Shown here one piece after another: positions 1 to 8,190 of a stretch of DNA of 64,000 bases (the first letter of the stretch is position 1; each line of letters opens with the position of its first letter). The translations under genes were made by a program, and so were the position numbers. The notes below the pieces were generated by a model. The model saw nothing but the letters and a program-made list of their open reading frames with translations, had not been told where the DNA came from and did not search any database. The stretch spans positions 1,860,001 through 1,924,000 of the forward strand of contig NZ_CP054139.1 of the NCBI RefSeq assembly GCF_013283875.1, in the 5' to 3' direction. Source of the DNA: Mucilaginibacter mali. Lineage in GTDB: Bacteria > Bacteroidota > Bacteroidia > Sphingobacteriales > Sphingobacteriaceae.

Positions 1-2329
1 CGCTGCTGCCAATGGTTACAATAGTACCGCCGGCCTCTAAAAATGCTTTTAGTTGAGGGATGGTCTTATCGGGCGTGATACGGCCGGTCCAGGTTTTAAA
101 TTCGTCCGGAACGTTATCCTGCCCGAAACCACCTCCGCCGCCACCAAAACCACCGCGACCGCCTGCACGGGCAACAGCAGGGATAGCGCCGCCAACAAAT
201 ACAATTACATCATATTTGCTTTTCAGGTCGCCGGCATCAAACTCCTGCGGGTAAACCAGTTTAAATGGATAGTGATATTGCTCAAACATCCAGCGTGTCC
301 AGCCCGATGCCATCGAACCGCCGTAGTTATCCCAAAGGGCAATACGGGCAGCAGCAACCGGCGCAGCAGTTTTAGGCTTGGCCGATGCGGTTGCTTTTAC
401 GCCCCAGTCGGCGGCATCTTTATCCAACACAGCTTTAGCTTTAACCGAATACGGTACATAGAAATCACCACCATCGGTAGTGCGGAACACCTGCGCGCCG
501 GCACTTAGCAGATCATTCATGGCGATGAACGAGTTGTTGGCTTTTGCGCTGATGGTATAACCTTTAGCTATTGCCGGTGCGGCTACCGATGGCATTGGCT
601 GCAATTCGCCGTAAGGGATGCGTTTGAAAGGGCCATTAAAATCATCCAGGATGCGGTCGAACTTCACGCCCATTTGGTACGATAATGTCCAGCCGGTCAT
701 ATCATACGGACGGATAGGAGGGCCCCCCGGGTATTGGAAATCATTCGGGTGATCTTGTGGTTCAAAGCGGTCTAATACCTCCGGCCGGAACGCCTGCGCG
801 GTTTTCATAACAAACGAACCTGCCGGATAGCTTTTACCGCCAACGGTGAATGCGGCAGTCGCCTTTTCAACGATCAAGCCGCTGCGGATACAGGTATTGA
901 TGAACCTTACGGCTGTAGCAAAATCGGCCTGGTCGGCCGGAATGATGTAACCACGCGGATCACGAAGGGCCGGGTTTTTCAATACGGTATCATAATACTT
1001 CATCGACATGCCGCGACCGAAACCGCCACCGCCACCCAAAGTAACCGCGCCACTGGCACCACCACGACCACCGCGTTGCGCGGTTGAAGTATCGCCGCCA
1101 CGGGCCGCCGCGTTAATTTGCTCAATACGTTTCGGCGATAGCGTCCAGTAATCCTTGCTGCCGCGCTCTATCGAGTTTTTCCCCATGCGGTAGCTGTTGA
1201 ACAGCATTTCATCGGCATTGCGGGCGGCGTAGTTTAGCACCGCGTAGTTAAGCGATACCGAATAATCTATCGACTGTTTAAAGTGCCATACCTGGGGCGT
1301 AACCGGGAAAGGTGTCGCGCCGCTTGGTATCAAACGGTCTGGTACCAGCGGTACGCTTGACGGGGTAGGGCTGCCGATGATCTCGGTAAGCAAACCCACC
1401 ATGTTGTGGAAATAAGTAGCCGTACGTAAACCACCATTCCACCAGGTAGAGTATTCTGAACCCTGGCGTTCGGTATAGCCTGGTTTGCCTTCCTGGTTTA
1501 GGCGGCTTACCATGGCGGCACCAACGGCGTCCAAACTGGTTACCATCAGCGGGTCGAACACATAGTTGAACGGATCGCGGTATGGCGGGCCTGAAAGCAC
1601 CGTACCGGCCGGACCGGTTTGGTGATGGTTGTATACGATCTGCGGCAACCACTCCAGGTATTGCTGGCGGGTAATGTTTTGCGTTTCCTTCATATTCATC
1701 ATATAAAAGTCGCGGTTATTATCGTGGCCGATGTATTTTTCCCACAGGCGGGGTACGTTGGTATTGCGCTTCTTCACATCGGCATCCTTCATGTACCAGT
1801 TAGATACCAGTTCTTGTCCGTCTGGATTGGCGTGGACGAACAGGATGATGTCCTTATCCAATATACGCATGGTCTCCTCGTCGGTGCGGGTAACCAGGCT
1901 GTAGGCGGTTTGTATCAGTTGGTGCGCGCCAACTACCTCGCTGGCGTGCAGGCCGCCGTCTATCCAAACTACGGCTTTACCCTGCTCGGCCAGCTTGCGG
2001 GCCTGGTCGTCGGTCAGGTTTTCGGCGCGGGCCAGTTTTTGCGAGATATCCTTATACTGATCCAGCTTTTTCATATTCTCGGGCGACGACACGATCAGCA
2101 TTAGCTGGTGGCGACCTTCCTCGGTGAGGCCGATATCTACAAACTTAGCCCTTGGCGATGCCGCCAGTTTTTTAAAATAAGCTTCGGTTTGGGTATAGTT
2201 GGCCAGTTGGTAATCATCGCCAATGTTAAAGCCAAAATGCTCTTTGGGCGATGGGATGGTCTGCGCTTTTAGCGTAGCGGTGCCCAGCAGTAAAGCCGTG
2301 CACAATGTGCAAAGGTTTTTACAGGTCAT
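1..2329 (-). CDS. M14 family zinc carboxypeptidase, secreted (3' end off window)
   Basis: About 776 codons are visible and the gene runs off the left edge without a stop. The ATG at 2329 is followed by a signal peptide (about residues 1-23, ending LKAQ). The zinc-binding HxxE motif is HASE at H128/E131, in the context WIDGGLHASEVVGAHQ. A YNHHQTG segment probably supplies the third histidine ligand, and TEIIG (E316) matches the M14 catalytic glutamate. Beyond about residue 420 there are Gly/Arg-rich linkers and a C-terminal region whose pattern (IALWDNYGG, YDVIVFVGGAIP) resembles a class I glutamine-amidotransferase-like fold. The family removes C-terminal residues from peptides in the periplasm or outside the cell. 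It is leftward and monocistronic as far as can be seen. Family assignment is firm; the substrate is unknown. Confidence 0.9.
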   Translation of the reverse strand, partial: MTCKNLCTLCTALLLGTATLKAQTIPSPKEHFGFNIGDDYQLANYTQTEAYFKKLAASPRAKFVDIGLTEEGRHQLMLIVSSPENMKKLDQYKDISQKLARAENLTDDQARKLAEQGKAVVWIDGGLHASEVVGAHQLIQTAYSLVTRTDEETMRILDKDIILFVHANPDGQELVSNWYMKDADVKKRNTNVPRLWEKYIGHDNNRDFYMMNMKETQNITRQQYLEWLPQIVYNHHQTGPAGTVLSGPPYRDPFNYVFDPLMVTSLDAVGAAMVSRLNQEGKPGYTERQGSEYSTWWNGGLRTATYFHNMVGLLTEIIGSPTPSSVPLVPDRLIPSGATPFPVTPQVWHFKQSIDYSVSLNYAVLNYAARNADEMLFNSYRMGKNSIERGSKDYWTLSPKRIEQINAAARGGDTSTAQRGGRGGASGAVTLGGGGGFGRGMSMKYYDTVLKNPALRDPRGYIIPADQADFATAVRFINTCIRSGLIVEKATAAFTVGGKSYPAGSFVMKTAQAFRPEVLDRFEPQDHPNDFQYPGGPPIRPYDMTGWTLSYQMGVKFDRILDDFNGPFKRIPYGELQPMPSVAAPAIAKGYTISAKANNSFIAMNDLLSAGAQVFRTTDGGDFYVPYSVKAKAVLDKDAADWGVKATASAKPKTAAPVAAARIALWDNYGGSMASGWTRWMFEQYHYPFKLVYPQEFDAGDLKSKYDVIVFVGGAIPAVARAGGRGGFGGGGGGFGQDNVPDEFKTWTGRITPDKTIPQLKAFLEAGGTIVTIGSS

Positions 2330-2881
2330 ATATACGGTTGTTTAGTTTTGTTTGATCAGTTAATATGACCAATTTATGCATTTGCGCCAAATGACCGATG
2401 CAATTTGTTGACCGTATGCACGATGTATTTAAGAAGTTACAAAGCGGTTTGATCGCCCATTGTAGAATCTTATCATTATTTACTCGTTTTGTTATTTTTT
2501 TAAGACCTTTTAATATCTGCCTGTTTCAACTGCTATCTAATTGGTTTTGAAGATTTAGATCCAGGCGAAATCTTGCTTAATTGCTTGTTTTTAATGTCAA
2601 TGAACTTGTGGGTCAAATTTGATACGATGTATTTCGATATGTTTTCATCTATAAAAAACGCTCTGATTTGATGTGAGATCAGCAAATGTTAAAAATATGA
2701 TCGTACAATTTATGAGGTAAAATGGGCGGTGGAATGCTTAATGGAAAAAAACCGGAGCTTCATCACAATATACGAAAAACCGTCCTGATCTGCAAATAAT
2801 TATGGCCGGGTAAGGCCGTTCGCTTACCTGTTGTTTTTTTCTTAAATTAGTCTGAACCTTTTACCTGCTTAACCTGTCGCC
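2330..2881. other. 552-bp AT-rich intergenic region between divergent genes
   Basis: This region separates the leftward M14 peptidase from the rightward gene at 2882. I found no ORF, RNA gene or strong inverted repeat. Promoters for both genes must lie here, but I see no convincing pair of Bacteroidota -33 (TTTG) and -7 (TAnnTTTG) boxes at proper spacing. Confidence 0.5.
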
Positions 2882-4612
2882 ATGAAAAAACTTCTCGCCG
2901 TCTGCCTGTTTTTGTTAGCCGCCACTTGTCTGTACGGACAATCGGTAACGGGCCGTGTGTACCGTGGCGCGGGTGATACCACGGTTGCCAATGCCGTTGT
3001 TTACTACAGCGGATCGATGAACGGCGGCACCATGACCGACGCCCACGGCCAGTTTGAACTTGCGGCGCGTTCGGCGCAGATCCCTATTGTGGTAAGCTGC
3101 GTGGGTTATTACTCAAGCACGGTGTATTACCGGGATGGGCAGCCGCTGGTTGTGCGTTTAAAGCCCAAGCAGGAGATGCTGAAGGAGGTTACCATCACCG
3201 TAGACGGGATGAAGCGCGAAGACGAGGTGGCCATCTTTAAACGCGAGTTCCTGGGCGTATCGAAATATGCGCTCAGTTGCGTCATCACCAATATCGACGA
3301 CGTTAACCTGCACTACAACAAAAAAACGCGCACACTTACCGCCAGTTGCTACCGGCCCATCATTATCGAGAACCAAAAGCTGGGCTACACGGTTTCTTAC
3401 TATCTTAATAAGTTTGAGAAAAACCCGGAGACTGTATCCATATTCGGCACTTATATTTTTAAGGATAATGTTTTGCCCTTCGATAAAAACTTTAAAAAGA
3501 CACAGCAAAATCGCGAGGATGCTTACGACGGTTCGCGCATGCAGTTTATACGAGCGCTATGGGCCAATACGCTTGATAAAACCAATTTCAGGGTCTACAC
3601 AACTTTTTACGACAAGCTTACTGCCGCCGAGATCACGGTTCAGGATAGCCTGGGGCAAAAATATGTGCACCTAAGGGGACGTATTTACGTGGTTAATACC
3701 GACAATATGCACCAGGATAATCCCCTCACGCAGCGCAGTAACTTTACATTTATTGACAGGGACGGCTATTTTGGCGAAGGCCTGATATGGGCAGGCTCAA
3801 TTAGCACGCAGCGCATGGGCGACCTGCTGCCGTTCGAGTATCAGCCTGCAGCTGAACGCGACAGGAAGCCTGCAGAACAGATAGCAAAAGCACAGGGCCC
3901 GGCCGATGAGAACGCCACCTATGCCGACTATCTACCTGCCGGTAAAAAACTGACGCCGGCTGAGAAAGACGCCATGATATTTAAACGAATGGTATTAACG
4001 CCGCTAAGCCCTATTAACAACACAATGGTGGTTAAACGATGGCAGCGCCCCATCCGGTACAAAGTATATGGCAGCACTGGCAGCAAAAGCTATGATAAAG
4101 CAATAGCCGCCAACCTGAAGGGTTTGTTTAGCCAGATGACGGCGTCGGCCGATTTTTTGATGGAGGAAGCTGCTGCCGACAGCGCTGTTAACCTGAGCAT
4201 TTTAATTGGCAAGCTGCCGGATTTTAAAGACCAGATCAGTATCGAAGCCATGGATTACTTTAACCGGGATATGGACAGATCGGGGTATTTTACTTATGCC
4301 GAAGATGGTTTTAAGAACATGGTGCAGCTGATAAATACCGACCGGCTGATAAACGGCGCCAACATTGTGAGAACGGAAATGGTATGGCCCCAGCTGAAAT
4401 ACCAGTTGATGGCCGGGCTTGGTTTTTTTGGCAAGCTGGGATACGCGCGCGAAAATGGGCATAGTATTTTTAACCCCGAATTTAGCTGGCTGCCTTATAA
4501 CGGCTTCAAACCCTTCGATAAATACCTTATCCGATCACTTTATCACCCGCTGGTAAAGGCAGGCATGCAGGAAGCAGAGTTGGATGAAGCCATCAAAGCG
4601 ATGAGTTTGTAA
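2882..4612 (+). CDS. Secreted protein with N-terminal carboxypeptidase-regulatory-like domain
   Basis: This 576-residue protein has a clear signal peptide (residues 1-20, ending CLYGQ). Residues about 21-95 form a carboxypeptidase-D regulatory-like beta-sandwich: the pattern SVTGRVY..., a TMTDAHGQFEL segment, then VSCVGYYSS and VVRLKPK is the usual one for these surface or outer-membrane modules. The remaining roughly 480 residues show no motif I recognise. It resembles the large group of Bacteroidota outer-membrane-associated proteins with this N-terminal module but has no obvious beta-barrel end. The ATG at 2882 directly starts the signal peptide. It is isolated, with a 552-bp gap upstream and a convergent cluster downstream. 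The N-terminal domain is well supported; function is unknown. Confidence 0.8.
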   Translation: MKKLLAVCLFLLAATCLYGQSVTGRVYRGAGDTTVANAVVYYSGSMNGGTMTDAHGQFELAARSAQIPIVVSCVGYYSSTVYYRDGQPLVVRLKPKQEMLKEVTITVDGMKREDEVAIFKREFLGVSKYALSCVITNIDDVNLHYNKKTRTLTASCYRPIIIENQKLGYTVSYYLNKFEKNPETVSIFGTYIFKDNVLPFDKNFKKTQQNREDAYDGSRMQFIRALWANTLDKTNFRVYTTFYDKLTAAEITVQDSLGQKYVHLRGRIYVVNTDNMHQDNPLTQRSNFTFIDRDGYFGEGLIWAGSISTQRMGDLLPFEYQPAAERDRKPAEQIAKAQGPADENATYADYLPAGKKLTPAEKDAMIFKRMVLTPLSPINNTMVVKRWQRPIRYKVYGSTGSKSYDKAIAANLKGLFSQMTASADFLMEEAAADSAVNLSILIGKLPDFKDQISIEAMDYFNRDMDRSGYFTYAEDGFKNMVQLINTDRLINGANIVRTEMVWPQLKYQLMAGLGFFGKLGYARENGHSIFNPEFSWLPYNGFKPFDKYLIRSLYHPLVKAGMQEAELDEAIKAMSL

Positions 4613-4769
4613 TAATATTGCCCACCAACGATATGGTGAACGACAATGAACAATAAACTTTGACCAGTTGGTGGAAGGATAGTGATAATAGGTTGGAGAT
4701 TAGAGATTAAGCGGCGCAATGGGTTAATGACAGCGCAGCCAATGGCTAATGACCAAAATGGCGTTGCCT

Positions 4770-4819
4770 CCGGCCCGGGCTGTACGCTCATACGCCTACA
4801 GGCCTTAGCCACGGGCCGG
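4770..4819. repeat. GC-rich hairpin (CCGGCCC / GGGCCGG arms)
   Basis: Seven-base outer arms at 4770-4776 and 4813-4819 enclose an inner TGTA/TACA pair (4781-4784 and 4797-4800). The block is much richer in GC than the surrounding accessory operon. It lies inside the 3' part of the 46-codon ORF at 4788-4928, whose stop codon falls in the loop. It could be a terminator or an inserted intergenic repeat. Confidence 0.45.
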
Positions 4820-4928
4820 TATCCGCTTCCATCCCTAACGCGGGTGAGGTCGGTGTATCACGTGCGATTGTTGGATATACAAGCAAAGTCATCATCAAAA
4901 GCGATAAAGTAAAAAAACGCTTTTTCAT
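4788..4928 (-). CDS. Small putative secreted peptide, translationally coupled, possibly truncated
   Basis: A 46-residue reading frame starts at the ATG that overlaps the stop of the upstream gene (TAATGA at 4925-4930 on the leftward strand). The start MKKRFFTLSLLMMTLLVYP is a textbook signal peptide, ending about IARD. Only about 24 residues follow before TGA at 4788-4790, and the last part lies in the GC-rich hairpin. The coupling and signal peptide argue that this was a real gene. The abrupt end in a repeat-like hairpin suggests that its original 3' end has been lost. No family is recognised. Confidence 0.4.
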   Translation of the reverse strand: MKKRFFTLSLLMMTLLVYPTIARDTPTSPALGMEADTGPWLRPVGV

Positions 4929-5326
4929 TATTCTTCATGTGGGTCTGGGTAAAACTTAACTTTATAATAGTGATAGCGGTGTTCTTTGGTATCTTCTATA
5001 ATATAGATGTTGGCAAAATATAACTCCCGTTCTTTAAACTGAGACCAAACCTTGTTGGCAACTTTTGCAAACTCCATCATAGTATAAACCTTTGTTGGTA
5101 GGGTGTCTCTTAGGTAGTTTTCATCAGTATTAACAAAATTGAAATGCATGTTTTTTTTGTTTGCATGGCATTCACATAAATAATCTATCGATGTATATTT
5201 TTCGCCACCTTCTTTACGGAATAATTTATCATGTGGCTGCACATGTATGTAATACAAAACAACCGGAGGTGTTGGCCTTTGAATGTTTGCTGCCATAAGG
5301 TAAAGAATTAACAATACATTACTCAT
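4928..5326 (-). CDS. Small exported protein, paralogue 1 of a three-copy tandem family
   Basis: This 132-residue protein starts with a hydrophobic segment (MSNVLLILYLMAANIQ), then a domain shared with the genes at 5345-5746 and 5859-6266. The common pattern is YxIxVxPxDxLFxK, a C-x-C pair (YLCECHA here), LPTKxYxMxEFAKxA, then a C-terminal IYIIE...YYxVxFYP. It lies 18 bp downstream of the broken paralogue and is coupled to a 46-codon ORF at its own 3' end. No named family is recognised. From the arrangement (tandem, diverging, behind a large putative secreted zincin) I infer a partner or immunity role, without direct proof. Confidence 0.7.
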   Translation of the reverse strand: MSNVLLILYLMAANIQRPTPPVVLYYIHVQPHDKLFRKEGGEKYTSIDYLCECHANKKNMHFNFVNTDENYLRDTLPTKVYTMMEFAKVANKVWSQFKERELYFANIYIIEDTKEHRYHYYKVKFYPDPHEE

Positions 5327-5344
5327 AATTAGCCAATGCCAACT

Positions 5345-5746
5345 TTAATCATCATTTTCCTCGGGGAAAAACTGTACCCGATAGTATTTATAATTGTGTT
5401 TTTCTCCATCTTCTATTATATAAATTTTGCCATGCCAAAGCAGACTGTTTTAAAATTCAGATCGTAGTTTATTGGCTATGTCTGCAAACGAGCTCATGGA
5501 ATAATATTTTTTAGGCAATGTATCCCGATAGTAAATTTTACTTGTATCAGAATAATGAAAGTCAAGATTATTCTTTCGCGCATAGCAATGACAGACATAA
5601 CTAATTGCCACCGCATGCGGGAAATTCTTTTTGGCTAATAACTTGTCATTAGCTTTTGTGTAGATAAAATATATGTTATTATCAGTTGTCTTAATTTTAT
5701 CATGACTAACGATAATTATAAGTATAAATATAATTGCTGCTTTCAT
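5345..5746 (-). pseudogene. Paralogue 2 of the small exported family, interrupted by an in-frame stop
   Basis: An intact start and signal peptide (MKAAIIFILIIIVSH) lead into the shared domain (C-x-C as YVCHCYA, LPKKYYSMSSFADIANKLRSEF). Codon 99 is TAA (5450-5452). Reading through it in the same frame gives about 34 more residues ending in the family's conserved C-terminus (KIYIIEDGEKHNYKYYRV followed by QFFPEENDD) and a stop at 5345-5347. The full length would be 133 codons, matching its neighbours (132 and 135). The intact paralogues have lysine at the stop position (DFKNRD, QFKERE), so one AAA-to-TAA change explains the break. It is either a recent nonsense mutation or a sequencing error. 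Confidence 0.8.
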
Positions 5747-5858
5747 CGTAATGCTCCTGTATTGTTAACATTATTAGACCAAACAAGATATACAGCATAT
5801 ATAAATACCATCCGACGCGCAAGCGGAGGGTAACACTAAATATGATTATATAAAAAAA

Positions 5859-6266
5859 CTATTCTATTCCCTCAATAGGATAAAAATGTACCCTATAATA
5901 TGAAAAAGCTTTTTGTTTGCCTTCTATAATATAAATTTTAGTATTCCAAAGATCCCTGTTTTTAAAATCGGCTCTGAATTTATCTGCAATTTTAGCGAAC
6001 TCTGTCATAGAATATGTTTTGGTGGGCAAGTTCTTTTTACTATAAGTATCTATTGTATCGGCATCGGCACCTGTAAATTCAAGGTTATGACCTGTAGCAT
6101 AGCATTTACAGGTGTATGTAATAGATACCCCGTTTTTAAAAACCGTTTTATGGAATAAAGTATCGCCGGGTTTAACATAAATATAATAGCCGGACTCTTG
6201 AACTTTTTTACTTACAGAGCAGCTGATTCCCGTTATAACTGACAAAATAAAGATTATTATTCTCAT
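5859..6266 (-). CDS. Small putative lipoprotein, paralogue 3 of the tandem family
   Basis: This 135-residue protein has a lipoprotein-type signal (MRIIIFILSVITGISCSVSK, Cys at 16), so it is probably membrane anchored in the periplasm or at the surface. The shared domain follows: YYIYVKPGDTLFHK, the C-x-C pair in YTCKCYA, LPTKTYSMTEFAKIADKFRADF, KIYIIEG and YYRVHFYP. Its ATG overlaps the stop of the upstream zincin-like gene by four bases (ATGA), which indicates translational coupling and a shared messenger. It is the copy closest to the large gene. The family is not recognised. Confidence 0.75.
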   Translation of the reverse strand: MRIIIFILSVITGISCSVSKKVQESGYYIYVKPGDTLFHKTVFKNGVSITYTCKCYATGHNLEFTGADADTIDTYSKKNLPTKTYSMTEFAKIADKFRADFKNRDLWNTKIYIIEGKQKAFSYYRVHFYPIEGIE

Positions 6267-7999
6267 CGTAGTGGTCCCAAATTAGCTATGTTATTACTAT
6301 ATACAGAATTTATGTATTGCGTTAATGTTATGGCTCCTCCTTGTGTATACCCAGGAAAATACTGTAAAAAAGAGTTTTGATTAGCCGAGACTTGAAAATA
6401 AGTCGAATATGCCATTAACGTACTTAAAGCCTCAGCGTATATAAATTCCCTATTGTTAGCCAAAGGAGATTGCGTGCTAATTAAAAACAGGTTAATACCT
6501 TTAGCTAAAACGTCGATATTTTTTACCATGTAATTATGTTGCTCAAGTTGACTCCAATTGGTATTTGCTGTAATAAGTGTTCCTCCCAAATTTACCTGAT
6601 TATTTTGATCGACGGCTAAAAGATCAATAAGCTGATGAATTGTAAGATCGTGAATATTTGTTATATTATAACGTTGCTGTATGATTGTAATATTTTGCTG
6701 ATTGTAAATGGTTTTTAGTAAATAATCCAACTCGGCATGCCAGGTTTCGTGCAAAATGGTTCGCACAATATTAATATAAGCAGTATTGATATCTGTACGA
6801 ATAAAATTCCTGTTTAGTGAAACAGTAGCTGTTCCGTTTAATGGCGCATTTGTACTTGTGGAGCCTCCATCAAAACGGGTGTGTCCCAATTCGTTGGTGG
6901 CAAGTGTGTCCGAGACCTTATACCTAAGATTATAATTCAACGAATTTTTATAAGCCCGGCTTAAACTATCAAATACCTGATTATTGTTGATCAGCTTTTT
7001 AAATATCGAATCGAGCCGTGGTATATTGGTGATGGATGTATCCCGTGTTATAATAGAGGCAACAGCCTCCTCCGGCAATACAACCTGTACGGGTTCCCAA
7101 TGCCCCGAAGGTGTAGGGCAGCCATCGGGCGGTGGCACATGGTTAATCACTAAATGATTGCTCGCTGGGTTTAGGTCGGGCGGGCAATCAGGGTCTTGCG
7201 CATCGGGTACGTAAACAGATACCCACGGCGCGCCGCCACCACCACCGCCGGTTATGCCGCCAATAACTACCCCCGGTATGCCACTGCCCGAAAATGTCCA
7301 GTAATCGGTCCAGGCACCATTGCTCACTTCGTCCAATCCTTCATAATCATCGTATACGCAACCACCTACATATCCGTAGCCGCTGTCTGTATATCCCCAA
7401 CTGCCACCTGTTATAAAGCACCAGGCCTTGGATATTGCTTCGCCAATATCTGCCAGTATATTGTTATTCTTCAATTTTTCGCTTTGTGTACTCAACGCGC
7501 TTTTTGTTGAAGATGTACTAACACTTTGCTGATAGGCGTTTGTAACGCTTCCGTTCTCGTAAAACATTGTTCTTATCGTGTAGTCCTGGAAGCTGAATGA
7601 TGCTATTTTGCCAGTAAATCTTTTTGCACCGGGTTTGGCATCCAGCCATTTATAAGCAAACACTAATAGTTTCCCCTCTTCCCTGGTAAAAAACAGGGCG
7701 GCATTGTCTTTAAGCGGCACTTTTATCACATGCTTTTTATTGATAACTGATTGCTTAGCAGTACTCCAGTCAATTTTGTAAGGTAACCCGCCGGGTACAT
7801 TAGTTATCCATGTGGTAATATCTGCCGAACTGACCTTGTCCGCGTCTGCAAGCTTATCCACGCCTGTAACTTTACTATACGTAATTTCGGCAGTAGGCTT
7901 CAGGTCTTTTTTACATGAATTAATGCAGATCAAAAAGAGAACTAAGGAAAAACAAATTTGAATTGAAAACAGTGAGGATAAGGAAAAAGGTTTTTTCAT
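6263..7999 (-). CDS. Large lipoprotein with C-terminal HExxH zincin-like domain
   Basis: This protein has 578 residues. The signal (residues 1-28) ends LICINSC, a lipobox with Cys29. Residues about 35-170 form an N-terminal domain of unknown type. A Gly-rich hinge (GGITGGGGGGAPW, around residue 250) and a Pro/Cys-rich segment (DPDCPPD, VPPPDGCP) follow. The C-terminal half contains TILHETWHAEL with H417-E418-x-x-H421, the zinc-binding signature of zincin metallopeptidases, and later EQHNYM and FIYAEALSTLMAYST segments that could supply the third ligand. The layout (export signal, variable hinge, C-terminal enzymatic domain, small coupled genes behind) resembles polymorphic secreted effectors, but that is inference. 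Base composition is AT-rich compared with both flanks, suggesting transfer. Confidence 0.7.
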   Translation of the reverse strand: MKKPFSLSSLFSIQICFSLVLFLICINSCKKDLKPTAEITYSKVTGVDKLADADKVSSADITTWITNVPGGLPYKIDWSTAKQSVINKKHVIKVPLKDNAALFFTREEGKLLVFAYKWLDAKPGAKRFTGKIASFSFQDYTIRTMFYENGSVTNAYQQSVSTSSTKSALSTQSEKLKNNNILADIGEAISKAWCFITGGSWGYTDSGYGYVGGCVYDDYEGLDEVSNGAWTDYWTFSGSGIPGVVIGGITGGGGGGAPWVSVYVPDAQDPDCPPDLNPASNHLVINHVPPPDGCPTPSGHWEPVQVVLPEEAVASIITRDTSITNIPRLDSIFKKLINNNQVFDSLSRAYKNSLNYNLRYKVSDTLATNELGHTRFDGGSTSTNAPLNGTATVSLNRNFIRTDINTAYINIVRTILHETWHAELDYLLKTIYNQQNITIIQQRYNITNIHDLTIHQLIDLLAVDQNNQVNLGGTLITANTNWSQLEQHNYMVKNIDVLAKGINLFLISTQSPLANNREFIYAEALSTLMAYSTYFQVSANQNSFLQYFPGYTQGGAITLTQYINSVYSNNIANLGPLR

Positions 8000-8190
8000 T
8001 GTGAATAATAGTTAAGGCTGGAAACAATTATACGCAATAAATGGGAGAAAGGTTATGCATGCAATTTTTTACTCCGCTCCGGCGCCCCTCTATCGCAGGT
8101 TTAGCGCAGCATAACATGTGGTAACCATCGCGAAAGTTTCAAACTTCGGCCAGCCAGTATTAGAAAACTCACGATGACAGGTTGAGGAAA

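Noticed and set aside
53..508. Rightward frame of 151 codons
   Set aside because: It is antisense to the M14 peptidase coding sequence, which has clear catalytic motifs.
1619..2104. Rightward frame of 161 codons with hydrophobic stretches
   Set aside because: It is a shadow of the M14 peptidase catalytic region.
4543..4812. Leftward 89-codon frame
   Set aside because: It runs antisense through the end of the 2882-4612 gene and the GC-rich hairpin; no start context or domain.
4682..4912. Rightward 76-codon frame
   Set aside because: It is antisense to the coupled signal-peptide ORF and the hairpin; composition is not protein-like.
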